NCBI GenBank assembly: GCA_016169945.1
Contig: JADLSH010000236.1
Location: 868,001-932,000, forward strand
Reading direction: 5' to 3'
Source: Trachythela sp. YZ-2020
Lineage: Eukaryota > Cnidaria > Anthozoa > Malacalcyonacea > Clavulariidae
Length of the DNA: 64,000 nucleotides
The notes beneath the pieces were generated by a model. The model was not told the origin of the DNA, did not search any database, and worked only from the letters and a program-made list of their open reading frames with translations. Below, piece after piece: positions 12,575 through 23,650 of the stretch. The stretch's first letter is position 1. Every line of letters starts with the position of its first letter. Both the position numbers and the translations under genes were made by a program.

Positions 12575-15500
12575 GTCAAATCTGCAGACATGCATGTTTC
12601 GCCGTTCAACGGCTCGTCAGTGCAGCTTGTAACGCAATCTAGATGCGAGTGACTTCGTATTTATACACCATACGCTTGCTCTCCCAAGCGCATGTGGTAC
12701 AATACTCAGACACATGCGCATCCAGACTTGCGTGAAGTGTCTTGGGGCCAGAGTGCTCAAACGACCACAAGGGAAGTGAGCTTTTGCATTATAGCTTATT
12801 AGCCACCAATTAACCTCACAGAGTGCTCAACAACACAAAGTGAAGGAGCATATATAGTCAAATCTGCAGACATGCATGTTTCGCCGTTCAACGGCTCGTC
12901 AGTGCAGCTTGTAACGCAATCTAGATGCGAGTGACTTCGTATTTATACACCATACGCTTGCTCTCCCAAGCGCATGTGGTACAATACTCAGACACATGCG
13001 CATCCAGACTTGCGTCATCATATATATATATATATATATGATGTTCATTATCGAATCAGTTCCTATATAACTACGTTAAAATTCTCCGGAAACATTTGAA
13101 AATTTGCCCACCGAAGCCGAAGGAAGCTAAAATGTTTCTCAACAAATTACATTCAGAAACATATGTTTCCCAAGTCTGCGGGCCAAGTGTGATTTTTGTT
13201 GCGGAAACAATGTTTCCTTGTTTGTACATCTTTGGGAAACATAGCCTGGAAACAATGTTTTAATTAAATATTCATTTTCAGAGAAAATTCAAAAAATTAA
13301 TATGAATCAGTCCTGGTCGCGTTTGGCGATGTCACGGGACTGCCGGCAGGCTATTATTTTACTGGCTCAAATTTCTCACGAGTATCTTTATTAAGAATAT
13401 TATTTAACGGCAGAAAATAGAATAGGCTTATACAAGTCATAGTCCAATCCTGAATAGTTACGATATTGTTCAGTCATGCATTTATATAAACTACGTCTTT
13501 TTTTCTAGGTCATTTGGGTGTATCATTCTATTTCATTGTATCTGGTACAGTGACAGTACAAAGAGAAGAGAAAGATGATCGAACTCGTGAAAAACATATC
13601 CAGGTAGATTCACCAGCATTGCACAAGAATGCCGGGCAAGCACTCGTGCTGGTGGGAGCTGCAGGTCCTTGATCTTGGAAGGGCACTCTATATAAACTTT
13701 CATGTTGAAAATATATATTTATAGGTGATTTGCCAAAACGTGACTGGCCAAAGATGTATTATTTTGAACAACTATATATTTCAACCACGCTTTCTCAGCA
13801 GGGACGCCGGAACTGGGGGGGGGCAAGAGGGGCAGCTGCCCCTCTGCCCTTTACTAGGAAAGGCAAGGGTGCAAGGGTGCTCTTTTGATTTTTAAAGTAA
13901 TTATTTGATATTATAATATATAAAGAATTCGTTCTCGTTCCTATTTAGAACTATATAAATAAAATAGAAAAATGTATTTCATGTTCAACGAACGTTTACT
14001 GAACAAATTGTAAGAAAAATCCGTATGTCTTGTTCCAATTTGCTGTTAACGTGCGTGTCACCTCACAATTGTTTTGCAAAGGCCTCGAAACAACAAAATT
14101 GGCCGAGAAGGAAGGCGGAGTAAAAATAACCAAATTTGGTCGTTATGTCATGTAAAGAGATAAGTATATAAAATGTAAAATTACTTGAAAGAACTTGATT
14201 TATACGAACCTCCATATACACCTCAAATTTCGCTTTGGACAACAGTAATTTTGGCGCAATTCTTTTGCGAATTCGCTTCAGAAAATGCTAGAAATTGAGT
14301 CATCGAGCTTCAAAAATATCAAAATCTTCTGGGGGCACCCCAGACCCCCTACTTTCCTAATCAGAAACGTGACAACGTCCAACTCCCGATATTTTGCAAA
14401 CGTCCCTCAGGAAATATAAAAAAATATGAATTAAAAAGTGCCCTAATTCGATTAAAATCGGCCCCCCTTGCCCTCTCGTCGTTCCGGCGTCCCTGGTTTT
14501 CTGATATGACTTTTGGACAGTGGGGAAGTGGTCACTTGTCTTGTCACATAAATGTGTTCCGTATACTATTCTGATTGGTCGCCTGGCCGCTGCTATGCAT
14601 TGCTTTCCACCTCCTGAGTTTGCTTTTCATCTCTGAAAACATTTTGAAGCATTTTGATTGGTCCAAAACTTTAATTTTATGTCCACCTCTGAATTTGATA
14701 TCCAATAGCTCTGAATTTGATATCCAATAGCTCTGAATTTGATATCCAATAGCTCTGAATTTGATATCCAATAGCTCTGAATTTGATATCCAATAGCTCT
14801 GAATTTGATATCCAATTACCGATGTTTCTATTTGAATTCGGTATATATTTTAGGCGTTTGGTATTTTAATAGACGTTCGATTTTACATTATGTCAAACGT
14901 TTTTTTATGGGACAAAATCGTGATGCCATGATTTGTCGGTGAACGCGCAATTGATCTCCAATGGAAAATCGATGTCCAATTGCGATTCATCTCCAAATCA
15001 TGGCATAACTGATAAAACTCTCATAGAGTATCATTCTATTTGTCAGTAAAAATATACTAATTTTCTCATATTTTTTATGCAGGTTTTAGGCGAAATGTCT
15101 GAGGGGGATGCATTTGGAGAACTTGCGCTACTTCAAAACAGCACTCGAACAGCAACAATCGTGTGTAAAACTGCTTGTGAATTTTTAAAAATTGACAAAG
15201 AAGACTTTAATCAGGTAAAGTGTTTCCACCTAACTTTTAATTAAGATCTAAATAAAACAATTATAGTCTAAAATAATATCATTGAATAATGAAGTAGTAT
15301 ATTGCCACGCCGCTCAGTCCCAATTGCAAATAATTTTGTACTAAAGCACTCTAGTGGAAATTGAACGAGGAAAAACATGAAAAATTGAACAATTATTAAA
15401 CATTTTAAACAATTTTTAAAACACTTTATTAACATTGTTCACTTAGATTCAATTGGATCTCCATTATTAATAAGAAGACATTTATACTCATTATTAAACG

Positions 15501-18500
15501 TAGGATCTAAACATTCCAATACACTGTCGCAGTCTTGACAGTCGGCATCCGAGACACAAGATTCCCAGAAGTCCGGACACTCATCGCGTCGATATCTCGA
15601 GTGATCCAATTCATCGTATTTCTAAAATCCAAAGAAAATTAACACTTTTGGTGCTGTGCCGGGTACATATCTAGCAATATTCGACCAACAAGGTATATAT
15701 ATATATAGGTAGTGAACAACCAATCCCCAGAGATTCTGACCGCATATAGCTTTTTGCCATGTTGGATGAAATTTGAATTGTAAACAAGGAAAATCCTTCC
15801 AATCCTTTGTCAAATTCATTAAAAATGTACTGATGACGTAATGCCAACTCGCCAAGAATATTTGGAAACAATACAATGATACGATGTTTCCCTCACTCTA
15901 ATGTTATTGGGCATCGACGCTCCTGTGCGGGCATATTAAATATTACCAAGTTCAGTACATCTATATTCATATTCGGGTTGGGCGAGGCTATCCTCTTACC
16001 TCTATATCATGATAAACTAGCTTATTTCTCTAGGGTAAATTGTATTTATAAACGACACCATGACATGAAAAGCAAAACACACCTTGTTTACTGGACTGGA
16101 CAGAACTTGATTAAAACTGCCTAAGATAAGGAGACAGACCAGGACATATGACCCAATGTTTGACATTTTTATTTCAATATGATTGTCTAAAAGAATAATA
16201 TTTTTCAGTTATTTAGTTAAATTACAAAGTTTCAATTCAAGGAATTAATATTCATTTCATAGAATCTAGAAATGATTTATGCTGTACATTTATACGTTAT
16301 TGAAGTCACCGAATTGATACAAAAATGGCCAGTATTAAAATACGAGCCTACTAGAAACCAATAGGCTTATTGACGCATTAAACATTATATATCATATTTA
16401 CAAATCATATATATATTAGCGAATTATAGCATTTGTTTTTAGAGGAAATATTTTCTATTTTTCTGTCAATGTGTTATGACTGATTTAAAATTCTTATTAC
16501 TCCGGGAAGCGTAGTAGTCTGGAGTCTTAAAATTGTCGAGTTTCTGGTTCAAATTGCATGCTTTCCGTTCACCTCAGAATGTTAAACATAATTATACTAT
16601 GCATGATTATAATCAGATTATGTTTTGCATTACTACTTGTTTTCTTACTAAGATTTGTTCAACAGATATGCAGGTCTACTTACTTTCAGCAAGGCGAGAC
16701 CAATTATCATAGAACAAGAAGTGCAACTTGAATGAATGCGTTTGAGGTACTGAGGTGAAAATTGTTTCGCACCTGCATATATTTCATTCAATGACACTCT
16801 GAAAATGGCTAATCAATAATTATGTAGCAAATCAATACAATATTGACGTATTCTAATTATTTTATTGTTTCCCGATAATTATCACCTCGATTATCACCCG
16901 GACAATACTGTATGTGCGCGATCAAAGATTGTTTCATAATTACTTTTGGTATCCACATTTAAAAGATTGTAAATATTCCCACTACCAATATATCTGATTA
17001 GAATGATTTGTTAATCACCTACTGTACATGATGAATTCCGCCACTACACATGTATTTTCCCATATTTTCCCAAACTATTAATAATAATAATAATCTTTTA
17101 TTATCCATCTTCAGTTAAAAAGTAAAATGGATTTACATTGTGAAAACTAGACACTATAGTAGCTATCTATATATAATTAGTAGAATCATACTAGTATACT
17201 ATTGCAAATGCTGTAATTTGATTGGCTGCGCTACTCGCTATCTAATTGTCGATAGATAGCGAGTAGCAAAACAGCCATCTCCTCGGCGCGATTTTTAACG
17301 AATTTATTTCAATAAATTATGAAAAACGTTTTGAAATCACTGTTTTCTTGCTGGTTTCTACTAAAACAATTAGATTATTCGCTCTCGGTTCCTATGAGAT
17401 GATAGTTCATTCGGGCTTCGCCCTCATCAACTGTCACCTCATAGAAATCTTGAGCTCATAATCTAATTGTTAAATATATGTACAGGCTAAAAATGTATAA
17501 AAACATTAATATTTAGATAAAAAGTTAGTGGATATAAATTATCCTGAAATTCTGAATTGTTCTAAGTTGTTCAGCACTTCTTCAGAAGTGAAATTGCTCT
17601 GGGAATGAAGAATGGTTCATGTATTTTTGTGTGGGACATATATAGGCTGTGGTAGATCAGAACTTTTTCTCAGATCATATGTGTGGAATATGGAAGAAGG
17701 GATAAATTTGTCACATGAGTGACTCAAGTCAGTTTTAATTCATTGGAACTTGGAACTCCTCAATAAGTCCTTGGAACTCTTTTAAAATCTGCAAGCTGTC
17801 TTGGGGTATACCAAGAATATTCAGACATCTGTTTTGGATAGTTTCAATTTCATCGTCAAGGTATTTGGGGAGACCACTCCATATAGGTGCCGCGTACTCT
17901 AACACGGGTCTTTATCTTTGTGTTGTAGCATGTGAGGCCAACCTCTAAAGGTAGGTATGCTCTGCGACACTCTCTCAAGCACAATAGACGTTTATTGGCT
18001 TTCTTTACCATCTCTTGAATGTGGCAGTTCCATTTTAGGTTGTTCTGGTGCCATACTCCAAGTAATTTGTGCGAGCTTACCCTTTCAATTTTTCACCGTC
18101 AGTAACAAGTGACTCTGGTTCTTGGTCTCTTGGATCATAGTATAAAACAGATCCACATGTCTCTCGTTTCTTGGGGAGTTTATCTTCATCTTGTTCTCAG
18201 TGGCCCACTTTTGTGCTGCTTCTAGAACCTCTTGAATATGGCTAGTTGTCCCCTGTGCAACAACTTCATCCATTGTACAATCATCTGCGTATTTGCATGT
18301 GTTTATAGAGAGTTGGTCAGGAACTGAAGGGAGGTCATTCACATGTACGTTAAAGAGCGTTGGAGATATGACAGAACCAGACAACTCAAAGTTTAATTGA
18401 TGATAAGGTTCCCCCAACTGCTCTCCAAAAAACTTCACGTCCAGAGCCAAAAGTATTTTGTTACATTCATTTCCGCCAGCTTTCTTAGCAAAATTCCGTG

Positions 18501-21500
18501 ATCCACAAGGTCAAAGGCCTTGCGGAAATCTATGAACAATGCATAGACTCCATTTTTTTAATCGTGTGAGTTGTCTGTAACATAAAACCAGTTTTGTGAG
18601 ATATAGGCTAGTGCGGATACCGTTGATCATTCATTGGTGAATGCGTGCTGACTATCATTAATCTTGAGCAAGTTCTTCACAGAATTGTTTCAACAACCAA
18701 GCAGGGATCTTATCTAACCCGGTAGCTTTTTTGGGATTTAACTGTCTCTGTACAGCCTTAACTTGTCCAATGGAAGGGACAGGGGAAGTGTCCTCTCTCA
18801 GAAGTGATGCTACATCTGTGAGACTTGGGACTGTAGTTGTGGAGAGGTCTTGCCATGGTTTAGTGAAGATATCTTGCAGCAGTTCCACAGTGTTGGTTAC
18901 TTGTTCTGAAGTTAAGTTAATTAAATTTTCTGTTTCAATACCAGCGAATTGAAAAATATCCTTATACCATTTGCTTGGGTTGTGCTTGCGTTGGCCGTCG
19001 ACCTTTGAGCGATAGTATTCCCGGCCCTTTTCGCCTTTATAATGAGCGTGGAGACCTAGTGATTATATTTCTCTAGAATAAAAAAATAAGCAAAGGGCAA
19101 GAGGAGAAGCCGCCTCCCCTCCCCCCCTAGTTCCAGCGTCGACTGGAATATACTGTATGTTGCCCGGGAGTTCTCCGGGCCTTTTAGGCCAATAAACGAC
19201 TGGAAATCAGGGAAGTTATACCTGCCTTTATTACTATACAAAAGTTGTTGCTATTTTTTATTAAATATTTTAGGAGGAAAGCTCCTTCATTGAAAGGTGC
19301 TTTTCAAGGAGGTCCTCTTCTAATCAGAAAACCTAATTACGAAAACAATAATGTGTAATGATTTCAGATTAGATCAACCCCCGGGTTCCCAGGGCATATA
19401 TATTCCTTAATTGGCTTATTAGGTATATGTAAATACTTGCAAGTGATTAGATTTATGCATATATGATATTATCAACTATTATGCACGAGAACCTGCCTTA
19501 TGGCAGAAAACTGTCTTATGAATATAAAGTTATGTCAACATCCCGCGCATAGTTCATATTCTCATTCATGTAATTTGACTTATCATTTGCCAGATCGCAT
19601 TTTTCTCAAATGAAACACATTTCCTCCTGGGATTTTGTAGAAAAAGGCCTCACCAGAGTCCATCTTCGTTTCCATTCCCCTAAAATAATTAATGAGCTGA
19701 GTTCTTAGCATTTAGGCAATGAATACTGTATCTATCCTTCTAAAATTCATTAATTATTCATAAGCAAAATACGAAGGAAACTCATGACCCGTAGCGGATC
19801 TATATCTTTGATATAGACTTGCTCAAATTTTCTCCTTCAATTTTTACCGCGTAGATAACATCAATCTTCAAAATTCCAACGCCAGTGAGCGTACAAAACG
19901 AGTCATTTTAGAAGTCATATACAAACCTTGCAATTCGGCCTTTATCAGATCTAAAACACTCGGCTGCGCCTCGATGTTTTACGGCAGATAAAGACCTCTC
20001 GCGCGCGGTTTGTATATATTACTTAAATTGTTGTTAATTCTAGCTGGATTTTCATGAATTCAATTCAATATCTTTGTCTAGGTATTAAGAAATAGCCAAC
20101 AATTTGACTATGAAAAGAAAATGACGATATTCAAGGAACAATCTCATTTTCAAAAGTGGTCCATGCAAGAAATCCGATCTGCCAACGCTAATTCCAAAGT
20201 TATGCTCTTTTCTGCTAATTCGGTAAACCACATACTAATTAAGAAATAGAAAACATTTTCCATGTTTCTATACAGTTATAGAAACACGCTTCTCGACCAA
20301 TCAACGCTCGCGTATTATAAAATTAATGTTATATTATAAAAGTCTATGTACACATTATACACAAAGCTTGTTTAAAGAAGTCTCGGCTCTTAGACGAAAA
20401 ATATGCAAATGCCAATCGAAAAATATATTAAGCAATATGATTAGTTGTTAGCGACAAAGTTCGCCCGGAAAAAGTAGAGAAATAGAGTAAGAAGCCTTCC
20501 GTATTCTAGAGCTGCATATGGTATTTTCGTCACGCAAGACTGAGTGGTATTAGATATTATTCTAACTTTTGGGCATCTCGCTCGTCAGAATACAATGTCA
20601 AGGAGTAAGGGTATTTTTATGGATGGTCTTAAATATGTATTCAGTCCTTGCAGGTGACGTCACAAAACATGCATAATGTGATGTTTTGTTTGGTTTCCGC
20701 CATTTTGGGTGGTAAATATTTAAAATTAATTAAGAACAAGCCATGCGTAAAAGCAAGGCTGCGGTTGTTGCCTTTGTTTGAGAATTTGAAAGGGCACCGT
20801 TTCTGCCGAATTCAATCAGGTATTATCGCTGCTCTCGGGAGTGCTCGCGTGATTCCAATATCTAAATATAGTTTTCGATAGAAATTTCGATCTATACGAA
20901 AAAACTGAGTGTCAATTACTTTTACAGATTATTCTAAAAGATGATGACGAAGAATATGTGTATTTCGTACAATCTGGCAGATGCAAAGTGATCCGTGAAG
21001 TGACAGTCGTTAAGACTAAATTACCATTTGGAAAAAGTCATCTCGCCTTGGTTCCTCCTGGCAAGAATCCTCCATTGTCAAAAGATCAGTCACTAGAGGA
21101 ACGATACTTGGTGTTAATGACAATAGGTCATGGTGGATATTTTGGTGTTGGCGAAGATCTGGACCAAACATGGATAGTCAGCGAGGACAAGGTAGAATAT
21201 TTTAATATACTTACTTTGAAACTGTTAATGCCTACCCAATTCACATTTTCGAGTTTCGTTCTTGGGTTTTGCCGGCACCTTTCACTGGAAAAGTGGGAAA
21301 GCATGGCTATGTAAACATGATCATAACTTTTCGTTTACAGGTTGAATGCCTCCTTGTAAAACGCAGCGTTTTCAAGAAACACGATGGCGGTCGAGAATTA
21401 ACTCTACTGCGCCAGAAGTTAATATCATCATACCCTACCCGAAAAGAAGCTTTCAGGAGTTATTTAATGGAAAGAAAATGGAGAAAATACAAGAAAGCAT

Positions 21501-21607
21501 TGATTGATGAACTCGTCCGCAAACGTTGTAAACCTGTTAATACAAAATATCGAGATATTCCACATGTTATAAGACGAAGGCATGAACATTATATTAGGAA
21601 ATTATAA
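11578..21607 (+). CDS. CNBD2: CNBD2-like cyclic-nucleotide-binding protein, copy B
   Basis: Seven coding exons: 11578-11842, 12285-12506, 13509-13603, 15083-15214, 20082-20222, 20928-21191, 21341-21607. They give an open 461-residue protein starting MRSKENVKLP. Intron phases are 1, 1, 0, 0, 0, 0, as in copy A. Residues 1-88 form a charged, Ser-rich leader. The CNB domain follows, with cassette FGELALLQNSTRTATI at about 205-220 including Glu207 and Arg216, the residues that contact ribose and phosphate in PKA-type domains. A second CNB-like module (about 286-400) has FGVGE but no matching Arg, so it is probably structural. The C-terminus is basic (ERKWRKYKK). Intron 4 (about 4.9 kb) contains an antisense peptide gene and a non-LTR relic. 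The two copies differ mainly at the N-terminus and in exon 6 length (264 versus 285 nt). Confidence 0.87.
12574..13040. repeat. Direct duplication of a 160-bp repeat between TA microsatellites
   Basis: Copies at about 12574-12733 and 12855-13014 are almost identical (core CGCCGTTCAACGGCTCGTCA). TA runs lie before the first and after the second. A third partial copy, inverted and next to a TA run, is at 35640-35711. Confidence 0.82.
13799..14495. mobile_element. CAGGGACGCCGGAAC-ended non-autonomous element
   Basis: Left end CAGGGACGCCGGAAC and right end GTTCCGGCGTCCCTG are inverted repeats, with GGGCAAG blocks just inside. The interior is AT-rich. Flanks are only roughly alike, so the duplication is uncertain. 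A related degraded piece lies at about 19070-19150. It is in intron 3 of CNBD2-like copy B. Confidence 0.65.
14687..14817. repeat. 22-bp minisatellite, six units
   Basis: Unit CTCTGAATTTGATATCCAAT plus AG, nearly identical copies, in intron 3 of CNBD2-like copy B. Confidence 0.88.
15425..15430 (-). promoter_or_regulatory. AATAAA polyadenylation signal of the nested peptide gene
   Basis: TTTATT on the plus strand reads AATAAA on the minus strand, close behind the stop codon at 15439-15441. The spacing is short but supports a real transcript end. Confidence 0.55.
15439..16166 (-). CDS. Small secreted cysteine-rich peptide, nested antisense gene
   Basis: Two exons on the minus strand: 16083-16166 and 15439-15621, phase 0, with donor GTGTGT and a pyrimidine-rich acceptor ending TTTTAG. 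The join encodes 88 residues. Exon 1 is a textbook signal peptide (MSNIGSYVLVCLLILGSF, then NQVLSS). Exon 2 opens with an acidic/basic stretch ending in the dibasic site RYRR (37-40), then six cysteines at 43, 50, 56, 59, 65 and 76, spaced C-x6-C-x5-C-x2-C-x5-C-x10-C. An AATAAA signal lies about ten bases after the stop. The whole gene sits in intron 4 of CNBD2-like copy B on the opposite strand. The layout suggests a pre-propeptide cut at Arg-Arg and held by three disulfides. I do not recognise the family; a signalling peptide, protease inhibitor, antimicrobial or venom-type peptide are all possible. Confidence 0.72.
17229..17473. repeat. Two hairpins in intron 4 of CNBD2-like copy B
   Basis: GCTACTCGCTATCTA/TAGATAGCGAGTAGC at 17232-17266, and a CAATTAGATTAT/ATAATCTAATTG pair spanning about 17367-17472. 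Probably small MITEs. Confidence 0.5.
17540..19045 (-). mobile_element. CR1/jockey-like non-LTR retrotransposon, 5'-truncated
   Basis: Minus-strand translation gives reverse transcriptase pieces in order: linker (GREYYRSKVDGQRKHNPSKW, 19031 downward), KKATGLDKIPAWLLK (near 18700), GSVISPTLFNVHVNDLP then YADDCT active site (near 18280-18380), and the C-terminal LEYAAPIWSGLPKYL (near 17890). Stops and frameshifts break it. It lies in intron 4 of CNBD2-like copy B, antisense. Confidence 0.82.
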
Positions 21608-22470
21608 TATTTATTTCATTTTGTTTGTCAACATTTTCATTATTCAGCCATTTTGATTCTTATTTATTATTTAGCACAGTAGGCTCTATAGGGTTCACCA
21701 TTGACCCTGGTACAAAAGCATCCCCCCCCCACACTTTTCGCTGTATAAAGACAAAATTACTCATTGAAATTCGCGCGGGTAACGCATCATATAGGAATAT
21801 ATCATAGGTTTACATAAAGCATCAATTCATTATAGATTGGCAAAGGCGAAGAGGAATTTTCTGAAGTTCGTTATATAGCGCTTAGGTACGAGACAGAAAA
21901 TATCCTGTTAAATGAAAGATAACTGCACTGTGTTTATACTTCCACTGTCTTCTATGACTTCTTTTCGTGCATATTAGTATTAATTGTAGTTTTCAGCCTG
22001 AAGTGAAAATAAATTCGAGGTCTTTCGTCACCGCAGAGTTAAATCTCGGCGTACTCTCTTATCTCTCTGATAAAGTCTGCCAGAACATGAGTATCCTTTC
22101 ATCTTCACTTTTTAAAAGTCAATCCTTCAAATGGTTAGACTAGGCAGACTATAGCTGCTTTTTCTAATATAACAACAGTTCACTCCTTAACATGCACTTT
22201 TGATTTTTGGTTCAATGACATATTCAATAAACAAGATTTAATTGTTGTAATCATGCAGATTACAGCAGTCATCGCGAGAATGGTAATGAAATTGAGTGGT
22301 GAGATTATCTTCTTAGGAAGGCCGACATTTCCACTACATTAGTTCAAAAGTCAAGTGGCTACTAAAACTTCCAATGGGTTGCTAAACATATTCAATAAAA
22401 GTCATTTATACTTTTTGTAATTCTAATACTCCAGTCATTATTAATTAAATTCAGTTCAGATGTTAAGATA

Positions 22471-22905
22471 CTACTGAATGTTCCAGTACTGGGTTCCAAT
22501 GTGATCAAGTAAAGCTCCCGCGCATAAACAATGCAAGATAAATATGAACAATATCCATTCATTAATAAACTTTGTTATCTTTCCTCTCTTGAAATGTCTT
22601 TGTCGACATATTTTATCTCGTTGGCCATTCTCAACATGCATTTCTTCATATATCTCACTATTATGTTCAACGCAATCGTTATTTCTTTCACAAGAATTTT
22701 CGTTTTGCTCATGAAGTATCTCAAATGATCGCTCCAGGTTTTCCATACCGTCCTGACGATGTGGACTTCGTACGCGCAGATCTCTATTATTCTCATTTAC
22801 ACCTTGCCAGTATTCATGCCTCGTGTCCGTGCTCGGATGTGTTCCGTGGACTGGGGCATAATTCATTCCAAGAACGAGTAAATTTAGTAAAAACTCCCGT
22901 TGCAT
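22471..22905 (-). CDS. Possible small membrane or secreted protein, unrecognised
   Basis: A single open frame of 144 residues. It starts with a hydrophobic segment (MQREFLLNLLVLGMNYAPVHG) that could be a signal peptide. The middle is long and charged (rich in Glu, Asn, Arg, His). A second hydrophobic segment near the C-terminus (about 116-134, WILFIFILHCLCAGALL) could be a membrane anchor. No domain is recognised. It lies between the end of CNBD2-like copy B and the Ly6-type gene. The ordered layout (leader, hydrophilic core, hydrophobic tail) favours a gene, but no splice site or polyadenylation signal confirms it. Confidence 0.35.
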   Translation of the reverse strand: MQREFLLNLLVLGMNYAPVHGTHPSTDTRHEYWQGVNENNRDLRVRSPHRQDGMENLERSFEILHEQNENSCERNNDCVEHNSEIYEEMHVENGQRDKICRQRHFKRGKITKFINEWILFIFILHCLCAGALLDHIGTQYWNIQ

Positions 22906-23650
22906 TGTAATAGGATTTTGTTAATTTCACTGGCCCGAGGACACTATATCTTATAATGTTCCTTTTTACTTCTGCAGATCTATAATGTTCTTCCTAACGT
23001 CTCTCGTTACTGGTACCCGTCAGCTAAAACAACAGTTCTGGATGATTAATCTCCTATTTTAGTACTTTACCTATTTAGGTAATAGTCGACCGTTAATCCT
23101 CCAGGTTTATAAATTCGCAGTACTGTTCTACACGTATTTTTTAATCATATCTTCAGTATTGTTTTTCGTTTTAACGGTAGGTTTTTCGCCAAGTAAGCTT
23201 CACGATCTTAATCGATGTGCATGCATTTATCCTGTTCACACTAAATTGTCTACTTGGTAGTATACGGTGTATAACAATATGCATAATACAATATCAAGTA
23301 ACATTTTATTAGTTTACTACGTGGACTGTTTGGAGTATTTCTTGGAGTAATACATGCTCTGTGTATATTTAATTTTGATTGATTGATCTTCTGATTATAT
23401 GGCTGTGTCATTATATTATCAGCCTGTGTCATTCTTTATTGAAAACGATATTAATGTGTTTGTGAGTTCACGAAGAACAGTTCAAACAAGCCAATTGTTT
23501 TATGCAAAGTTCCTTAGGCTGTCATATCACAATAATCATTTTGTCTTTGTATTTGTTTTGTTTTGGGGGGTCTTTTTTGCAAACCTATGTAACTTTACAA
23601 CTAGTATGACTAGTTGACTTCTTTATGACTAATAACTGACATGTTATCCA

